The notes: generated from the letters alone by a model not told the origin. A stretch of 64,000 nt of DNA from a bacterium (GCA_021787665.1 JAJYLN010000004.1:1-64000); one strand, 5' to 3'; numbered from the stretch's first letter, positions 7,994 through 16,652 are shown. Made by a program: numbers and translations.

Positions 7994-9714
7994 CTGTCTC
8001 CCTTCAGCCATCGGACAAAGTCTTTTCGATCTTTCGTATTGACGACATCGCCCTCACCGAGCCAGCCTCTCCGCGCTGCGGAGACGCCGTAATCCATATA
8101 CCGCATCTGCTTGGGATCATGACTGTCGGTCGTCGTCATGAACTTCAATCCCCTCGAGCGGGCCTTCCGTATCATGACGTCGGACAGATCCAGCCGCAGG
8201 GGAAACGAGTTTATCTCCATCGCCACGCGGTACTGCTTTGCCGCATCGAACAGGGTGCCCCAGTCGACCTCGTAGGCGTCCCTCTCGCCGATGAGCCTGC
8301 CGGAGGGATGACCGATGAGGTCGACGAGACCGGTGCTCATGGCCTTTACCAAGCGGCCGGTGATCTGCTCGCCGGACTGCTTGAAGCCGCTGTGTATGGA
8401 ACCGATCACGATATCAAGCTTATCGAGCAGGGCGGCATCCATGTCAAGCCTTCCGTCCCCGAGGATGTCCACCTCCATCCCCTTGAGCACCCGGATCCCC
8501 CTGGACCTCCGGTTGAACGCGTCTATCTCTTGCATCTGCGATCTGAGCTTGCCGGGGTCGAGCCCCCGTGCGATGCCGAGCGACGGAGAATGGTCCGTGA
8601 TTGCGATGTAGCGGTACCCGAGCGATTCTGCATGGCGGGCCATCTGCGACAGGGTGCTGTTTCCGTCGCTGTAGATGGTGTGTAGGTGGACGTCGCCGCG
8701 GATGTCTCCGACAGCCACCAGCTCCGGCAACCCATGCCCGAGGGCAAGCTCGATCTCCCCCTGGTCTTCCCGCAGCTCCGGGGGCACCCACTGCAGGCCG
8801 AGGGCCTCGTAGACGCCCTGCTCCGAGCTCCCGGCGATCTTCCGGTCGTTGTTCGTATCGAACACGCCGTACTCGTTGAGCTTGAACCCCTTCTTTATGG
8901 CCAGCTCTCTGAGCTTTATATTGTGCGCCTTCGAGCCGGTGAAGTATGCAAGTGCAGCGCCGAAGCTGTCCTTCTCCACGACCCTGACGTCGATCTGGAT
9001 ATGCGTGCCTCTCAGAATTGCCGACGACCTCGTCGCCCCGTGGGAGAGAACCCGCTCGATGTCTTTTAACTGTACGAACCGGTCCATCAGGGGCTTCAGC
9101 TCGTCTGCGGTGACGAGGATGTCGATGTCGGCAACCGTCTCCTTCCTGCGCCGTATGCTCCCGGCAAGTTCGATACTGCCGACGCCCCGTACCCCTTTGA
9201 GCTCATCCCTGATCGCCTCGCCCAGAGGGAGCGCCGTACCCAACGGGAACCTGCCCTGGATGCTCCTTTTCAGCGCGATGCCCTTCAGGATGTTCACGAT
9301 GGTCTTGTCTTTAATGCCCTTGATGCCCTTCAGCCTGCCGGTTCTGGCATAGGTCTCGAGCTTCTCTATGGAGTCTATGCCGCAGGTATCGTACAGTAGC
9401 CGGGAAGTCCTGGGTCCCATGCCGGGGATGGAGAGTATAGCGAGTACCCCCTCCGGGAACTCTTTTTTCAGCTCCTCGAAGGTCGCTATCTTGCCGGTCT
9501 GAACGTACTCTTCGATCTTTGCAGAAAGGTCCTTTCCGATGCCCGGGATAGCACCGAGCTTTCCTTTCTCGCGGAGCCTGGACGCATCGTCCGGGAGGTC
9601 GTTCATAACGAGCGCTGCCTTTCTATACGCGCGTATCCTGAACGGGTTATCGTTCTTTAATTCGAGTATGTCTGCGATGCTGTTGAAGATATGGGCAATC
9701 TCATCGTTTGTCAT
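7990..9714 (-). CDS. polX: Bacterial DNA polymerase X with C-terminal PHP domain
   Basis: A 574-residue DNA repair polymerase. The N-terminal helix-hairpin-helix region includes IPGIGKDLSAKI and IPGMGPRTSRLL. It is followed by the polymerase X nucleotidyltransferase core with ELAGSIRRRKETVADIDILV, which carries the metal-binding DxD (DID). The C-terminal third is a PHP phosphoesterase with GDVHLHTIYSDG and AITDHSPS. PHP-type PolX enzymes fill gaps in base-excision repair and add a 3'-5' exonuclease (family knowledge). Length is normal for the family. The ATG at 9714 has GAGGG six bases upstream, and the next gene overlaps its stop codon by four bases. Confidence 0.95.
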   Translation of the reverse strand: MTNDEIAHIFNSIADILELKNDNPFRIRAYRKAALVMNDLPDDASRLREKGKLGAIPGIGKDLSAKIEEYVQTGKIATFEELKKEFPEGVLAILSIPGMGPRTSRLLYDTCGIDSIEKLETYARTGRLKGIKGIKDKTIVNILKGIALKRSIQGRFPLGTALPLGEAIRDELKGVRGVGSIELAGSIRRRKETVADIDILVTADELKPLMDRFVQLKDIERVLSHGATRSSAILRGTHIQIDVRVVEKDSFGAALAYFTGSKAHNIKLRELAIKKGFKLNEYGVFDTNNDRKIAGSSEQGVYEALGLQWVPPELREDQGEIELALGHGLPELVAVGDIRGDVHLHTIYSDGNSTLSQMARHAESLGYRYIAITDHSPSLGIARGLDPGKLRSQMQEIDAFNRRSRGIRVLKGMEVDILGDGRLDMDAALLDKLDIVIGSIHSGFKQSGEQITGRLVKAMSTGLVDLIGHPSGRLIGERDAYEVDWGTLFDAAKQYRVAMEINSFPLRLDLSDVMIRKARSRGLKFMTTTDSHDPKQMRYMDYGVSAARRGWLGEGDVVNTKDRKDFVRWLKGDR

Positions 9715-9752
9715 AACACCCTCGACCTAGGCTTGACCTCTCTGTCGCCCGC

Positions 9753-9771
9753 TGTCCGGAGAGCCCGGACA
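9753..9771. terminator. Hairpin between the YHS genes and polX, possible terminator
   Basis: TGTCCGG and CCGGACA form a perfect GC-rich 7-bp stem with a 5-base loop, 50 bases after the stop codon of the last gene of the cus-YHS group. No T tract follows on either strand, so termination is only an inference from position. Confidence 0.35.
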
Positions 9772-9821
9772 TTCACAGTATCTTGCGCGGGGACGACCTC
9801 TAAATCCTCCCCGCATGGATC

Positions 9822-10244
9822 CTATTTATACACGCCGTTGCCCGTGTCGGCCGCAGGATGTTGCCCGGTCACCCTGTTGGGGCGCATACCGTTGATGTAC
9901 TTCTTCGGGTCGCTCAGGAAGGTCTCCTTGTCCGCCTCCGAGTCGAAGTAGTACTTCCTGTCCCTATAAAGCACGTAGGGCGTGTCTTTCGTTATCTTGA
10001 ACCTCATGTGACATACCGGACACACCGCATAGCCACGCTCTGGCTGTTCGCTAGTGTTCGTAGCTGTGCCCTTTGCACCGGTGTTGCCCCTACGTTGATC
10101 GTTCTGACTGATCATCACTCCCTTCGCGTCGCACGAGCTGCATGCCCTCGCTCTCTGGGACAGCAAAGCGACGGACGTCGCGAGCAGCGCTATGGTCGCT
10201 ATCCTTGCCGCAAGGCCAGGTCTTGTCATATTTGCCCCGTTCAT
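9822..10244 (-). CDS. Secreted YHS-domain protein
   Basis: A 140-residue protein with an N-terminal hydrophobic signal segment ending near ARA-CSSC. A Cys pair (CSSC) lies at the start of the mature part. The C-terminal half is a YHS-type domain: CPVCHMRFKITKDT, then YRDRKYYFDSEADKETFLSDPKKYI. YHS domains usually bind metal through their cysteines and are frequent beside copper and mercury transport genes (family knowledge). The first ATG at 10244 overlaps the stop codon of the upstream YHS gene in ATGA, which supports the track start. CPVCH also fits the CxxCH heme pattern, but the surrounding YHS sequence makes heme attachment unlikely. Confidence 0.8.
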   Translation of the reverse strand: MNGANMTRPGLAARIATIALLATSVALLSQRARACSSCDAKGVMISQNDQRRGNTGAKGTATNTSEQPERGYAVCPVCHMRFKITKDTPYVLYRDRKYYFDSEADKETFLSDPKKYINGMRPNRVTGQHPAADTGNGVYK

Positions 10245-10402
10245 TTTGTCTTTCGTGCCAGATACTTCTCAGGCTCTTTCTCGAATTTATCTTTACATCC
10301 CTTTGCGCAGAAAAAATAGGTTTCCCCTTTGTAATCATACTTCTCCGGTGCAAGTTTTTCATCAATGACCATTTTACAGACAGGATCTTCATGTTTAGCC
10401 AT
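10241..10402 (-). CDS. Small YHS-domain protein (53 aa), too short for the ORF track
   Basis: The minus strand reads an intact 53-codon gene from ATG at 10402 with AGGAGG five bases upstream. It is a nearly minimal YHS domain: DPVCKMVIDEKLAPEKYDYK, then GETYFFCAKGCKDKFEKEPE. The three cysteines match the metal-binding pattern C...CxxxC of the family. No signal peptide is present, so it should be cytoplasmic. It follows cusA by 79 bases and overlaps the secreted YHS gene by four bases, so the two are co-translated. A role in handling copper or silver inside the cell is inferred from context. Confidence 0.88.
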   Translation of the reverse strand: MAKHEDPVCKMVIDEKLAPEKYDYKGETYFFCAKGCKDKFEKEPEKYLARKTK

Positions 10403-10481
10403 AGAAACCTCCTGTTGTATAGATTATACATTCAATCAATAAATGCAAGTCAGCCTTTTCACGCGTTTGCTTCCTTTGATT

Positions 10482-13400
10482 CTATGCGTCCTTCCCGGGA
10501 AGGCTTCGCCGCTTCCAGTAAAGATAGATCACCGGATATACCACGAGTTCCATGATCGCGGATGTGAATACGCCGCCGATCATGGGCATGGCAATCCGCT
10601 TCATAATATCCGCACCGCTCCCGTGGCTCCACATAATGGGCAGGAGTCCCATCATGATGGCGAAAACCGTCATCATCTTCGGGCGTATTCTCTGAACAGC
10701 ACCGAACATGATGGATTCCTTTAAATCAAGCTCCGTATGCATCCTTTTCTCATCGATCCAGCGGTGGTATGCCTCGTCAAGGTACACGAGCATAACGACC
10801 CCTGTTTCAGCATCCACACCTGCGAGTGCGATGATGCCGACCCAGACCGCGACACTGAGTTCATAGTGCATGAGGTACAGCCCCCAGATCGCTCCGGTGA
10901 GGGAGAACGGGACCGCGAGCATCACGATCAGCGCCTCGGTCACGGATCGTTTGTTGAAGTACAGGAGCAGGAACACGATGAACAGGGTCAGCGGAATCAC
11001 CATCATCAGGGTCTTCCGTGCATGCTCCATGTATTCATACTGTCCTGTCCACACCAGCGTATAGCCCGCAGGGAGCATGCCCTTTTTAATAATCCCGTCG
11101 TCCACTGCCTTCTTTGCCCGCTCCACGTAGCCGCCGATGTTTCCCGTCGTCAAATCCACGTAGACCCAGTCCGACAGCATGCCGTTTTCGTCCCGAATCA
11201 TCGGAGGGCCGTTGATCCGGTAGATATGCGCAAGCTCTCCGATGGGTATCTGGGCGCCTGACGGCGTCGGAACAAGCACCATGTTGAGGCTCGCGAGATT
11301 GTCGCGGAGTTCGCGGGGATACCGCAGTGCGATCGCAAAGCGTTCGCGCCCCTGAATGACCTTGCCGATGGTCATGCCGCCGACTGCCGTTTCCAGCACA
11401 TCGTCCACGTCGTCGACGCTCAGCCCGTACCGGGCGATCGCCTCGCGGTCGATATCGAAATTGATATAATGTCCTCCCACGGCCCGTTCAGCGAACACAC
11501 TTCGTGTTCCCGGTACCTTGTTCAGGATGTCCTCGATCATCTTCCCCAGGACCTCCATTTCAGAAAGGCTGGGGCCGTAGATCTTGATGCCGACCGGCGT
11601 ACGAATACCCGTGGTCAGCATGTCCGTCCTGCCTTTTATGGGCATGGTCCATGCATTGGTCACACCGGGGACGTTAATCGCAGTATTCATTTGATCGATC
11701 AGGCCTTTCCAGGTCACGCCCCGGGGCCACTGCGACTGCGGCTTCAGGTTGATGATGGTCTCGATCATCTCCAGCGGCGCCGGGTCAGTCGAGGTGTCTG
11801 CCTTGCCGGCCTTCCCGAAGACCGAAGACACCTCGGGGAAAGACTTTATGATCCGGTCTGTCACCTGCAGCATCTGCCGCGCCTGGGTAATCGAGATGCC
11901 GGGAATGGTGCTCGGCATATACAGGATCGTACCCTCGTTCAGCGGAGGCATAAATTCACTGCCGAGCCGGGAGAAGGGGATGAGAATGGAGAGGATGATC
12001 AGCAGTGCAGAAATCAGGATGATCCTCCGGTGCCTGAGGGCAAATGCAGCGACAGGATGGTACGCCCTGATCATGATGCGGTTCAGAGGGTTTTTTTCCT
12101 CCGGCGTTATCTTTCCGCGGATGAGCAGGGTCATGAGTGTCGGACCAAGGGTAATGGACAAAAATGCTGCGAACATCATGGAGAAGGTCTTGGTATACGC
12201 AAGCGGTTTGAACAGCTTCCCCTCGGGCCCTGTCAGGGCGAAGATGGGAAGAAATGAGACCGCAATCACCAGCAGGGAAAAGAAGAGCGGCCTGCCGACG
12301 AGCTTTGCGGCGCGGATGATGATCTCCTCGCGCCTCTGATGCGTCAGGTCGTGTTCATGCTCGAGGAACTTGTTCGCATTCTCGATCATGACGATGGATG
12401 CATCGACCATCGCACCAATCGCTATCGCGATACCGCCGAGCGACATGATGTTGGATGAAACCCCGGCGTAGTACATGCCGATCAGGGCCATGAGTATGGC
12501 GAGCGGCAGGATGATAATAGCGACCAGCGCACTGCTGATACTGTAGAGGAATATGATGGAAACGATGCTCACGATGACGCTCTCCTCGATGAGTTTTTCA
12601 CGCAGGGTCGCCACGGATCGCTTGATCAGTTCAGACTGGTCATAGACGATCTTGAGCTGTACGCCCGGGGGGAGCGAGGGCGCGATCGCCTTAATCTTTT
12701 CTTTCACGTCGCCGAGGATCTTGTACATGTCCGCACCGTACCGGACAACGACAATGCCGCCCACGACGTCACTGGTCCCGTTATAGTCCGCGATACCCCG
12801 CCGCATGACTTCATCATATTTGATGTCGGCAATGTCCTTCAGGAGCACCGGGGTTCCGTGCGGGGAGGCAGAGACAACGGTATTGCCGAGATCGTTGAGC
12901 GACGTCAGGTAGCCATTGCCGCGGATCACGAACTCCGTGCCGTTTATTTCAATGGATGCCCCGCCGACGTCCTTGTTCGAATGCCTGACAGCATCGATGA
13001 CCCTGCTCAGCGGGATATGGTAGGCCTGCAGACGGGAAGGGTAGACGTTGACCCTGAACTCCTTCTGGTAGCCGCCGATTCCTGCAACCTCGGAGACACC
13101 GTGGACGGATTCAAGCCAGTAGCGCAGGTACCAGTCCTGGAACGACCTCAGGTCTGCGAGGCTGTACCGGTGTCCTTTGTCCAGCAGCACGTACTCAAGC
13201 CCCCAGCCGATGCCTGTTGCGTCGGGCCCGAGCGTCGGATTGACGCCCGGCGGCAGCTTGCCGTTGATCTGCTGGAGGTATTCAAGCACCCTGCTGCGTG
13301 CCCAATACATGTTCGTGCCGCCTTTGAACAGAACATAAACATACGAATAGCCGAAGGTTGACAGGCCCCGGACAATCTTGACATGCGGTGCGGATATCAG

Positions 13401-13616
13401 CGCCGTGACAATAGGGTAGGTAACCTGGTCCTCGATAATGTTCGGACTCTGCCCCTCCCATTTTGTATAGATAATGACCTGTACCGGTGTCAGATCCGGG
13501 ATTGCCTCGAGCGGGGTCTTATTGATCACCCAGATACCCCAGCCGATGATAACAGCCGTTCCCAGGAATACGATGAACTTGTTCTTTGCGCAGTACTCGA
13601 TGATGCGGTTGATCAT
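10482..13616 (-). CDS. cusA: Copper/silver-type RND efflux pump, inner-membrane component
   Basis: A 1044-residue heavy-metal RND transporter, full length for the family, that exports metal ions with a proton gradient through a CusC-B-A tunnel. The N-terminus and the phrase ATGIGWGLEYVLLD are typical. Methionines at the three places that form the Cu(I)/Ag(I) site in CusA can be seen in ILYMPSTIPG, LEMIETIINL and RTDMLTTGIRTPVGIK, which points to monovalent copper or silver rather than zinc, cobalt or cadmium. It starts eight bases after the cusB stop. No strong Shine-Dalgarno is visible, so translation may be coupled to cusB. Confidence 0.94.
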   Translation of the reverse strand: MINRIIEYCAKNKFIVFLGTAVIIGWGIWVINKTPLEAIPDLTPVQVIIYTKWEGQSPNIIEDQVTYPIVTALISAPHVKIVRGLSTFGYSYVYVLFKGGTNMYWARSRVLEYLQQINGKLPPGVNPTLGPDATGIGWGLEYVLLDKGHRYSLADLRSFQDWYLRYWLESVHGVSEVAGIGGYQKEFRVNVYPSRLQAYHIPLSRVIDAVRHSNKDVGGASIEINGTEFVIRGNGYLTSLNDLGNTVVSASPHGTPVLLKDIADIKYDEVMRRGIADYNGTSDVVGGIVVVRYGADMYKILGDVKEKIKAIAPSLPPGVQLKIVYDQSELIKRSVATLREKLIEESVIVSIVSIIFLYSISSALVAIIILPLAILMALIGMYYAGVSSNIMSLGGIAIAIGAMVDASIVMIENANKFLEHEHDLTHQRREEIIIRAAKLVGRPLFFSLLVIAVSFLPIFALTGPEGKLFKPLAYTKTFSMMFAAFLSITLGPTLMTLLIRGKITPEEKNPLNRIMIRAYHPVAAFALRHRRIILISALLIILSILIPFSRLGSEFMPPLNEGTILYMPSTIPGISITQARQMLQVTDRIIKSFPEVSSVFGKAGKADTSTDPAPLEMIETIINLKPQSQWPRGVTWKGLIDQMNTAINVPGVTNAWTMPIKGRTDMLTTGIRTPVGIKIYGPSLSEMEVLGKMIEDILNKVPGTRSVFAERAVGGHYINFDIDREAIARYGLSVDDVDDVLETAVGGMTIGKVIQGRERFAIALRYPRELRDNLASLNMVLVPTPSGAQIPIGELAHIYRINGPPMIRDENGMLSDWVYVDLTTGNIGGYVERAKKAVDDGIIKKGMLPAGYTLVWTGQYEYMEHARKTLMMVIPLTLFIVFLLLYFNKRSVTEALIVMLAVPFSLTGAIWGLYLMHYELSVAVWVGIIALAGVDAETGVVMLVYLDEAYHRWIDEKRMHTELDLKESIMFGAVQRIRPKMMTVFAIMMGLLPIMWSHGSGADIMKRIAMPMIGGVFTSAIMELVVYPVIYLYWKRRSLPGKDA

Positions 13617-13623
13617 GAGCAGC

Positions 13624-14985
13624 TCACATCTTCATCCCGGGCATCGAATTGTCCTGATTCGACGGCGCGCTGTCCTGCTTCTGTTCCGGATTTTCTGATT
13701 TTTGAATTTTGACTTTTGAATTCTGATTTTCTTTCTTCTGTCCCATGTTCATGCCCGGCATGGAGCTCATTGCGCCGCTCACCTCGTTGAGGTTGGACTC
13801 GGCATCGATCAGGAACACCGGGTTTGTGACGACCCGGTCACCTGCATCGAGCCCGGAGAGGACAACGTAGTATCCGTCAGCGTGTTCTCCGAGTTGTACG
13901 TTGTGCGGCTCGAAGTAGCCGTCGCCCGTGTCGACAAACACCACCTGGCGCGTACCGGTGTTCATGACCGCATCAGACGGTACCGAGAGATTCGGACCGA
14001 GGTTGTCCCGGATAACGGCAGTGCCGTACATGTCCGGTTTTATCGCATTTCCGGGGTTCGGTACGACGACCCTGGCTTTGACCGTTCTCGTGTCGTTGTC
14101 CAGATACGGATAAATAAAATCAATCCTGCCATGGATCTCTTTTCCCGGAAATGCCTGGAGCTGCAGACTGACCTTCTGTCCGGTATGGACAAAGGGCACC
14201 TGGTTTTCATAGATGTCCACCATTGCCCAGACATGGCTCAAGTCCGCAAGTTCAAATAACGTCTGTCCTGCATCCACATGCTGTCCCTGAACGACGTGCT
14301 TCCGGATGATGAAACCGGTAAACGGTGCAGAGAATGGGAGGGTATCAGAGGCCTTGCCTGCCTTCCGGATCTGATGTATCTGCGCACCGGTAATATTCCA
14401 GAGTCTCAGTTTCTGTTCCGCAGCGTGAACGAGATCCTTGTTGCCTGCTGAATACGGGTTGTTGATCACGAGCAGATATTCCTGCTCTGCCGAAACAAGC
14501 TCGGGTGAATAGATGGTGAACAGGGGCTGGCCTTTGCGTACCATCATGCCCGAGTAGTCTGCATACAGTGTCTGGATCCATCCGGAAAACCGTATAGTAA
14601 CGTCCTTCAGCCTTGTTTCATCATAGCCGATGATTGCTACGTTGCGGACCGAGAACGTCAGATCCCTTAATTTTACCGTCCCGAGGGTTACACCGTACCG
14701 CTGCTGCAGCTGTGAGGATATCCGGACAGTTCCGGGGGCATGGGGCTTTTCTCCGCCGGGTTGTTCGCAGACCTTGAATGGCACCATTTCCATGCCCATG
14801 GAGTCCTTGCCCGGAGTACTCGACACCTCTTTGGGCATCATGGTGGACTTATACATGGTCTTGCAGTTCTCTTTCCCCTGCTGGGCCCGTCCACCTGCGG
14901 GACCGCCCGCTGCCGTATGTTTCGAGCATCCGAACAGCGTCAAAGTCAATACTGCCATACCCACTATACCCGCGTATTTTTTCAT
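13624..14985 (-). CDS. cusB: Copper/silver efflux periplasmic adaptor, lipoprotein
   Basis: A 453-residue membrane-fusion protein. A lipobox-like signal (LTLTLFGCS) is followed by a short heavy-metal-binding module (MYKSTMMPKEVSSTPGKDS, then MGMEMVP) in which methionines replace the usual cysteines. The HlyD/CusB core follows, with barrel-sandwich and beta-barrel segments. The tail is Met-rich (SSMPGMNMG and SMPGMKM), interrupted by a low-complexity Asn/Lys/Ser stretch encoded by AT-rich repeats. The start is ATG 14985, one base after the cusC stop, with AGGAG six bases upstream; the track start is inside cusC. CusB can pass metal to the CusA/CusC channel. Confidence 0.92.
   Translation of the reverse strand: MKKYAGIVGMAVLTLTLFGCSKHTAAGGPAGGRAQQGKENCKTMYKSTMMPKEVSSTPGKDSMGMEMVPFKVCEQPGGEKPHAPGTVRISSQLQQRYGVTLGTVKLRDLTFSVRNVAIIGYDETRLKDVTIRFSGWIQTLYADYSGMMVRKGQPLFTIYSPELVSAEQEYLLVINNPYSAGNKDLVHAAEQKLRLWNITGAQIHQIRKAGKASDTLPFSAPFTGFIIRKHVVQGQHVDAGQTLFELADLSHVWAMVDIYENQVPFVHTGQKVSLQLQAFPGKEIHGRIDFIYPYLDNDTRTVKARVVVPNPGNAIKPDMYGTAVIRDNLGPNLSVPSDAVMNTGTRQVVFVDTGDGYFEPHNVQLGEHADGYYVVLSGLDAGDRVVTNPVFLIDAESNLNEVSGAMSSMPGMNMGQKKENQNSKVKIQKSENPEQKQDSAPSNQDNSMPGMKM
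13679..13738. repeat. AT-rich repeats inside the cusB 3' end
   Basis: The plus strand carries TCTGATTTTTGAATTTTGAC and then TTTTGAATTCTGATTTTC, a low-complexity direct repetition quite unlike the GC-rich codon usage around it. It is in frame and encodes a Lys/Ser/Asn/Gln linker between two Met-rich segments. Similar AT-rich runs are found as intergenic dispersed elements in other genomes (recalled). An in-frame insertion is the simplest reading. Confidence 0.4.
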
Positions 14986-14986
14986 C

Positions 14987-16402
14987 TCAATCTCCTGTCT
15001 TCCCCCCTCGCGAAGAGGGGCGTCCCGAAGGGGCGGTAGGTGCATCCGCCTTTATCAAATCCACCCCGCTCAGCACGCTGAGTCGTGCGAGAGCCTTAAA
15101 ATAGTCCGCGGTCCTCTGATACAGCATCTGCCTGTAATCGATGAGTATGAGCAGCGCATCCATGGTAGTCACGAAGTCCACCCTGCCGGTTATGTAGCTG
15201 CTGATCGCCGAACTGAACGTGAGCGCTGCCTGTGGCACGATCTCGTTCTTGTACAGGTTGATCAAAGAATATTCTGTTTGCGCTTCTTTGTACGATGCGT
15301 CTATCTCTGCGAGTGTCGTTTTCTCCGTATTGTTCTGGTTCTGTTTTGCTGCGTCCAGGCCTGCACCGGCGCCCTTGACCATATACCTCTGCTTGGTCCA
15401 GAAATAGAGAGGCAGCGAGATGCCGATGCTTCCGGTCCAGCCAGGCGGATAAGAGCCTCTCGTCATCAGTCCAGCGCCGAACTCGAGGTCCGGTGCATAC
15501 GACCACTTGCTCCTCGATAGCTCAAGCTTATTTTCTTCGACCCTGCTATTCGCCATGGCGATCGCCGGTGAGGTGCTTTCAGCAGAGCCATACAGCGAGT
15601 CTTTGTCATAGCCGATGCCGGCTGCCTGCATGCCGGCTGGCCCCGGCAGGAGCGTGTCCGGTGTTTTTGCGAGCAGGCCGTTCATCCGTGCAGTCGATCG
15701 TTTTAGTTCAAACCCGATGATATCGATCCTCTCCTCGAGCCTCGATCGCTCGAGTATGGCACGTAAAAGGTCCTGTTGCGATGCGATGCCCGTCTCGTAC
15801 CTCTGTCGTGCCGTACGGATGACCATGTCGATTATCTTCAGGTATTGCTCAAGCAGGAGCAGGGATTCGTCGTTGCAATAGTAATCGCTGAAGGCAGCGA
15901 CGGCCTTGGACTGGACCTCGAGCTCTTTCTGCCTCAGTTCCTGCCTGCTTATCCTAAGCTCTTTGAATGCAATCTCTGATTCGAGGTGGAGCTTTACCGG
16001 GAACGGTACCATCTGGTCGAGCTCAATACCGAAATAGCTCATGGGGTCGCTGCCGACAGAGTACCGCGAGTCCATGTTGTTTATCTTTAACATCAGAGTC
16101 GGATCCGGAATAACACCGGTGTAGTGGTATTTCGCAGCAGAAGCAGCAACCTGCGCCTGCATGCTCTTGATGTCCGGATTTACCTGCAGCACTTCAGAGA
16201 CATATGCTCTTAGCGTAAGCCCGCCCGGGACCGCGGTACCCTGTGCAGGACCCGTGAAAACAGAGGCGTCTTTCGTCCCATTCCCTTCTCCAGGGCTTTT
16301 TTTAGGCGGAGAAAAGGTGTCCCCGGCCTCAGCCATCGGAAGCGATGGCATAAAAATCAATAACGCATATACTATGAACAAAATCTTCTTCATAACTTTC
16401 AT
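14987..16402 (-). CDS. cusC: Outer-membrane efflux channel of the CusC/TolC type
   Basis: A 471-residue outer-membrane factor. The signal peptide (MKKILFIVYALLIFMPSLPM, ending near AEA) is followed by the alternating coiled-coil helices and short beta segments of the OEP family, for example VQSKAVAAFSDYYCNDESLL and RQRYETGIASQQDLLRAILE. It would form the trimeric tunnel through the outer membrane for the CusA pump. The first ATG at 16402 has AGGA seven bases upstream. It is the first gene of the operon, and a strong sigma-54 element lies 40-56 bases upstream. The last 15 residues (APTAPSGRPSSRGG) are encoded by a hairpin-forming GC-rich repeat. Confidence 0.9.
   Translation of the reverse strand: MKVMKKILFIVYALLIFMPSLPMAEAGDTFSPPKKSPGEGNGTKDASVFTGPAQGTAVPGGLTLRAYVSEVLQVNPDIKSMQAQVAASAAKYHYTGVIPDPTLMLKINNMDSRYSVGSDPMSYFGIELDQMVPFPVKLHLESEIAFKELRISRQELRQKELEVQSKAVAAFSDYYCNDESLLLLEQYLKIIDMVIRTARQRYETGIASQQDLLRAILERSRLEERIDIIGFELKRSTARMNGLLAKTPDTLLPGPAGMQAAGIGYDKDSLYGSAESTSPAIAMANSRVEENKLELSRSKWSYAPDLEFGAGLMTRGSYPPGWTGSIGISLPLYFWTKQRYMVKGAGAGLDAAKQNQNNTEKTTLAEIDASYKEAQTEYSLINLYKNEIVPQAALTFSSAISSYITGRVDFVTTMDALLILIDYRQMLYQRTADYFKALARLSVLSGVDLIKADAPTAPSGRPSSRGGKTGD
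15004..15020. repeat. Small hairpin at the cusC-cusB junction
   Basis: CCCCTC and GAGGGG form a 6-bp stem with loop GCGAA, starting about 20 bases before the cusB ATG and lying within the last codons of cusC. It could affect cusB translation or mRNA stability. It may also be part of a dispersed GC-rich repeat that replaced the end of cusC. Confidence 0.3.
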
Positions 16403-16442
16403 GTATTGTTCCTATCGCTCAGTAGGCACCGGAGCTCTACCG

Positions 16443-16458
16443 GGCAATAATAGTGCCA
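16443..16458 (-). promoter_or_regulatory. Strong sigma-54 promoter of the cusCBA operon
   Basis: The minus strand reads TGGCACTATTATTGCC, matching ten of the twelve consensus positions (TGGCAC, then TTGC, with GG and GC separated by 10). The transcript would begin near 16432 and give a leader of about 30 bases before the cusC ATG, carrying AGGA. Confidence 0.72.
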
Positions 16459-16474
16459 GAGCAACTTGCTCTGG
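16456..16474. promoter_or_regulatory. Perfect palindrome overlapping the -24 box of the cus promoter
   Basis: CCAGAGCAA-C-TTGCTCTGG is a perfect 9-bp dyad with a one-base centre. Its first three bases are shared with the -24 element. Binding of a protein here would affect sigma-54 polymerase directly. Whether it represses or helps cannot be told. Confidence 0.45.
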
Positions 16475-16493
16475 TATATTGACACCTTATAGC

Positions 16494-16570
16494 AACAGAT
16501 ATCTCTTTTGACTACAGAATATTCTTCACTCATGGAGAATATTCTGTAGCTGCAAGCGCTGCTATCTGTT
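16494..16570. promoter_or_regulatory. Nested inverted repeats upstream of the cus promoter, candidate enhancer
   Basis: CTACAGAATATTCT (16512-16525) and AGAATATTCTGTAG (16536-16549) form a perfect 14-bp inverted repeat with a 10-base centre. Each arm contains the self-palindrome AGAATATTCT, so two identical dyads lie 20 bases centre to centre, two helical turns. An outer pair AACAGATA (16494-16501) and TATCTGTT (16563-16570) frames them. The inner sites are 55-92 bases upstream of the -24 element, the usual place for an activator of sigma-54 promoters. Confidence 0.5.
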
Positions 16571-16635
16571 CAGGACCGCCCTTTAAGGCTGCTCATCCGG
16601 TGCTGTTTGTTTGATGAAGTATTGACCTTGTTCGT

Positions 16636-16652
16636 GCCCTTCTTGCAAGGGC
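16636..16652. terminator. Small hairpin after the 137-residue secreted protein gene
   Basis: GCCCTT and AAGGGC form a 6-bp stem with a 5-base loop, 25 bases downstream of the stop codon at 16677. No T tract is present. A weak terminator is possible. Confidence 0.3.

Noticed and set aside
9822-10244. CPVCH in the secreted YHS protein as a heme-binding site
   Set aside because: The motif lies at the normal place of the first YHS cysteines, and the rest of the domain is YHS-like.
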